Positions 4,591 through 5,388 of a DNA stretch of 5,388 bases are shown here, piece after piece; the stretch's first letter is position 1, and every line of letters begins with the position of its first letter. A model generated the notes under the pieces. That model ran no database searches. It had not been told where the DNA came from and saw only the letters and a list, made by a program, of their open reading frames with translations. Origin of the DNA: an uncultured Acidimicrobiaceae bacterium. Its GTDB lineage: Bacteria; Actinomycetota; Acidimicrobiia; Acidimicrobiales; MedAcidi-G1. The stretch covers positions 1 through 5,388 of the forward strand of contig CAJXIS010000168.1 in the NCBI GenBank assembly GCA_913054115.1, read 5' to 3'. The position numbers were made by a program, and so were the translations under genes.

Positions 4591-5388
4591 CCCTCACGGT
4601 GCGACCGGTCAGCGGGTCCATCGGGGCATTCGTGGACGGGGTCGATCTCGGCGACCTCGATGACGCCGCGATGGTCGAGCTTCGACGTGCCTGGCTCGAC
4701 CATCTCGTCCTCTTCTTCCGAGACCAGGACCTGACCCCCGACCAGTTCAGCAGGTTTGCCCGCCGGTTCGGTGAGCCGGCGCGCTATCCCTTCCTGCCGG
4801 GCATCGACGGCCACCCCGAGATCATCGAGGTCCTGAAGCAGCCGCACGAACTGGTCAACTTCGGCGGTATCTGGCACAGCGACTCGGCGTATCTCGACCG
4901 GCCGCCCATGGCCTCGATGCTGCTGGCCCGCGAGGTGCCTGCTGTCGGTGGCGATACGGAGTTCGCCAGCGGGTACGCGGCGTACGCCGCGCTCAGCGAG
5001 GGCCTGCGGGCGATGCTGGACCAACTCGAGGCCGTCCACAGTTCGGCGCGAGCCGATGTCTCGAAGACCCGGGAAGATCGTCTGGCCGACCTGGGGGATA
5101 CCGGCGGTGGACCGAAACTGGATTTTGCATCGGTCCATCCGGTCGTCCGAACGCACCCGGAGACCGATCGCAGGGCGTTGTACGTCAACATCGCCCACAC
5201 GGAGCGATTCTCCGGTTGGACCGAGGAGGAGAGCAGGCCGCTGCTGGAGTACCTCTTCGCCCACCAGGTCCGGGAGGAGTTCACCTGTCGATTCCGGTGG
5301 GAGGTGGGTTCGTTGGCCGTCTGGGACAACCGCTGCGCGCTGCACAGCCCGATCAACGACTATCAGGGACAACTCCGACGGATGCACC
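4587..5388 (+). CDS. TauD/TfdA-family Fe(II)/2-oxoglutarate-dependent dioxygenase (3' end outside window)
   Basis: The frame is open from GTG at 4587 to the window edge (267 complete codons) and encodes a cytosolic oxygenase coupling 2-oxoglutarate decarboxylation to substrate hydroxylation. The N-terminus VTLTVRPVSGSIGAFVDGVDL is typical of the family. The iron ligands are His97 and Asp99 (WHSDSAY) and His253 (WDNRCALHSPINDY). Thr124 (GGDTEF) and Arg264 (QLRRMH) fit the 2-oxoglutarate contacts. All five sit exactly two positions before the E. coli TauD equivalents as I recall them (99, 101, 255, 126, 266), so only about 15-20 residues should be missing. The taurine-contacting His70 and Asn95 of TauD are not matched (Tyr/Pro near 67-68 and Gly93), so taurine is an unlikely substrate. 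No other ATG, GTG or TTG lies upstream in frame before a stop at 4551-4553; GTG at 4599 is the only near alternative. No Shine-Dalgarno precedes 4587, which suggests coupling to the 9-codon ORF. The substrate is unknown. Confidence 0.92.
   Translation, partial: MTLTVRPVSGSIGAFVDGVDLGDLDDAAMVELRRAWLDHLVLFFRDQDLTPDQFSRFARRFGEPARYPFLPGIDGHPEIIEVLKQPHELVNFGGIWHSDSAYLDRPPMASMLLAREVPAVGGDTEFASGYAAYAALSEGLRAMLDQLEAVHSSARADVSKTREDRLADLGDTGGGPKLDFASVHPVVRTHPETDRRALYVNIAHTERFSGWTEEESRPLLEYLFAHQVREEFTCRFRWEVGSLAVWDNRCALHSPINDYQGQLRRMH

Noticed and set aside
4449..5387. Long minus-strand open frame (312 codons) opposite the dioxygenase
   Set aside because: It is antisense to a frame with every TauD-family catalytic residue, and its product has no recognisable domain; long antisense frames are common in GC-rich DNA.

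Overview
The window is GC-rich, densely packed bacterial DNA. Strong third-position G/C bias, a GTG start, likely leaderless starts and the gene families present all point to an actinobacterium. An acidimicrobial or mycobacterial-type lineage is a guess from family resemblance only. I see no rRNA, tRNA, CRISPR array or mobile element.

Layout, left to right. Positions 1-38 hold two tandem copies of a 19-bp unit. Two minus-strand genes follow, joined by a one-base TGATG overlap: a DUF35 zinc-ribbon/OB-fold protein (1694-1263, upstream) and a thiolase-fold protein (1263-73). A 205-bp divergent control region (1695-1899) carries an 8-bp-arm inverted repeat and clustered GGTGC/GCACC half-sites. 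An AMP-forming acyl-CoA synthetase runs on the plus strand (1900-3519). It converges on a minus-strand crotonase-fold (enoyl-CoA hydratase family) gene (4452-3613). A second divergent control region (4453-4586) has two promoters that appear to overlap face to face. Rightward transcription enters a TauD/TfdA-type Fe(II)/2-oxoglutarate dioxygenase (4587 to the window end, incomplete). A 9-codon upstream ORF precedes it, and its stop overlaps the dioxygenase GTG start.

Taken together, the four complete genes look like a catabolic module for an organic acid handled as a CoA thioester. The synthetase would activate the acid, the crotonase-fold enzyme would act on the acyl-CoA, and the DUF35/thiolase-fold pair would cleave a carbon-carbon bond. 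The thiolase-fold protein lacks the nucleophilic cysteine of true thiolases, as does Ltp2, the steroid side-chain retro-aldolase that works with a DUF35 partner. An aldolase-type cleavage of a branched or steroid/isoprenoid-like side chain is therefore a reasonable inference, but the substrate cannot be read from sequence. The crotonase-fold protein also lacks both glutamates of classical enoyl-CoA hydratases. No acyl-CoA dehydrogenase or regulator gene lies in the window, so the pathway is incomplete here. The dioxygenase may or may not belong to it.
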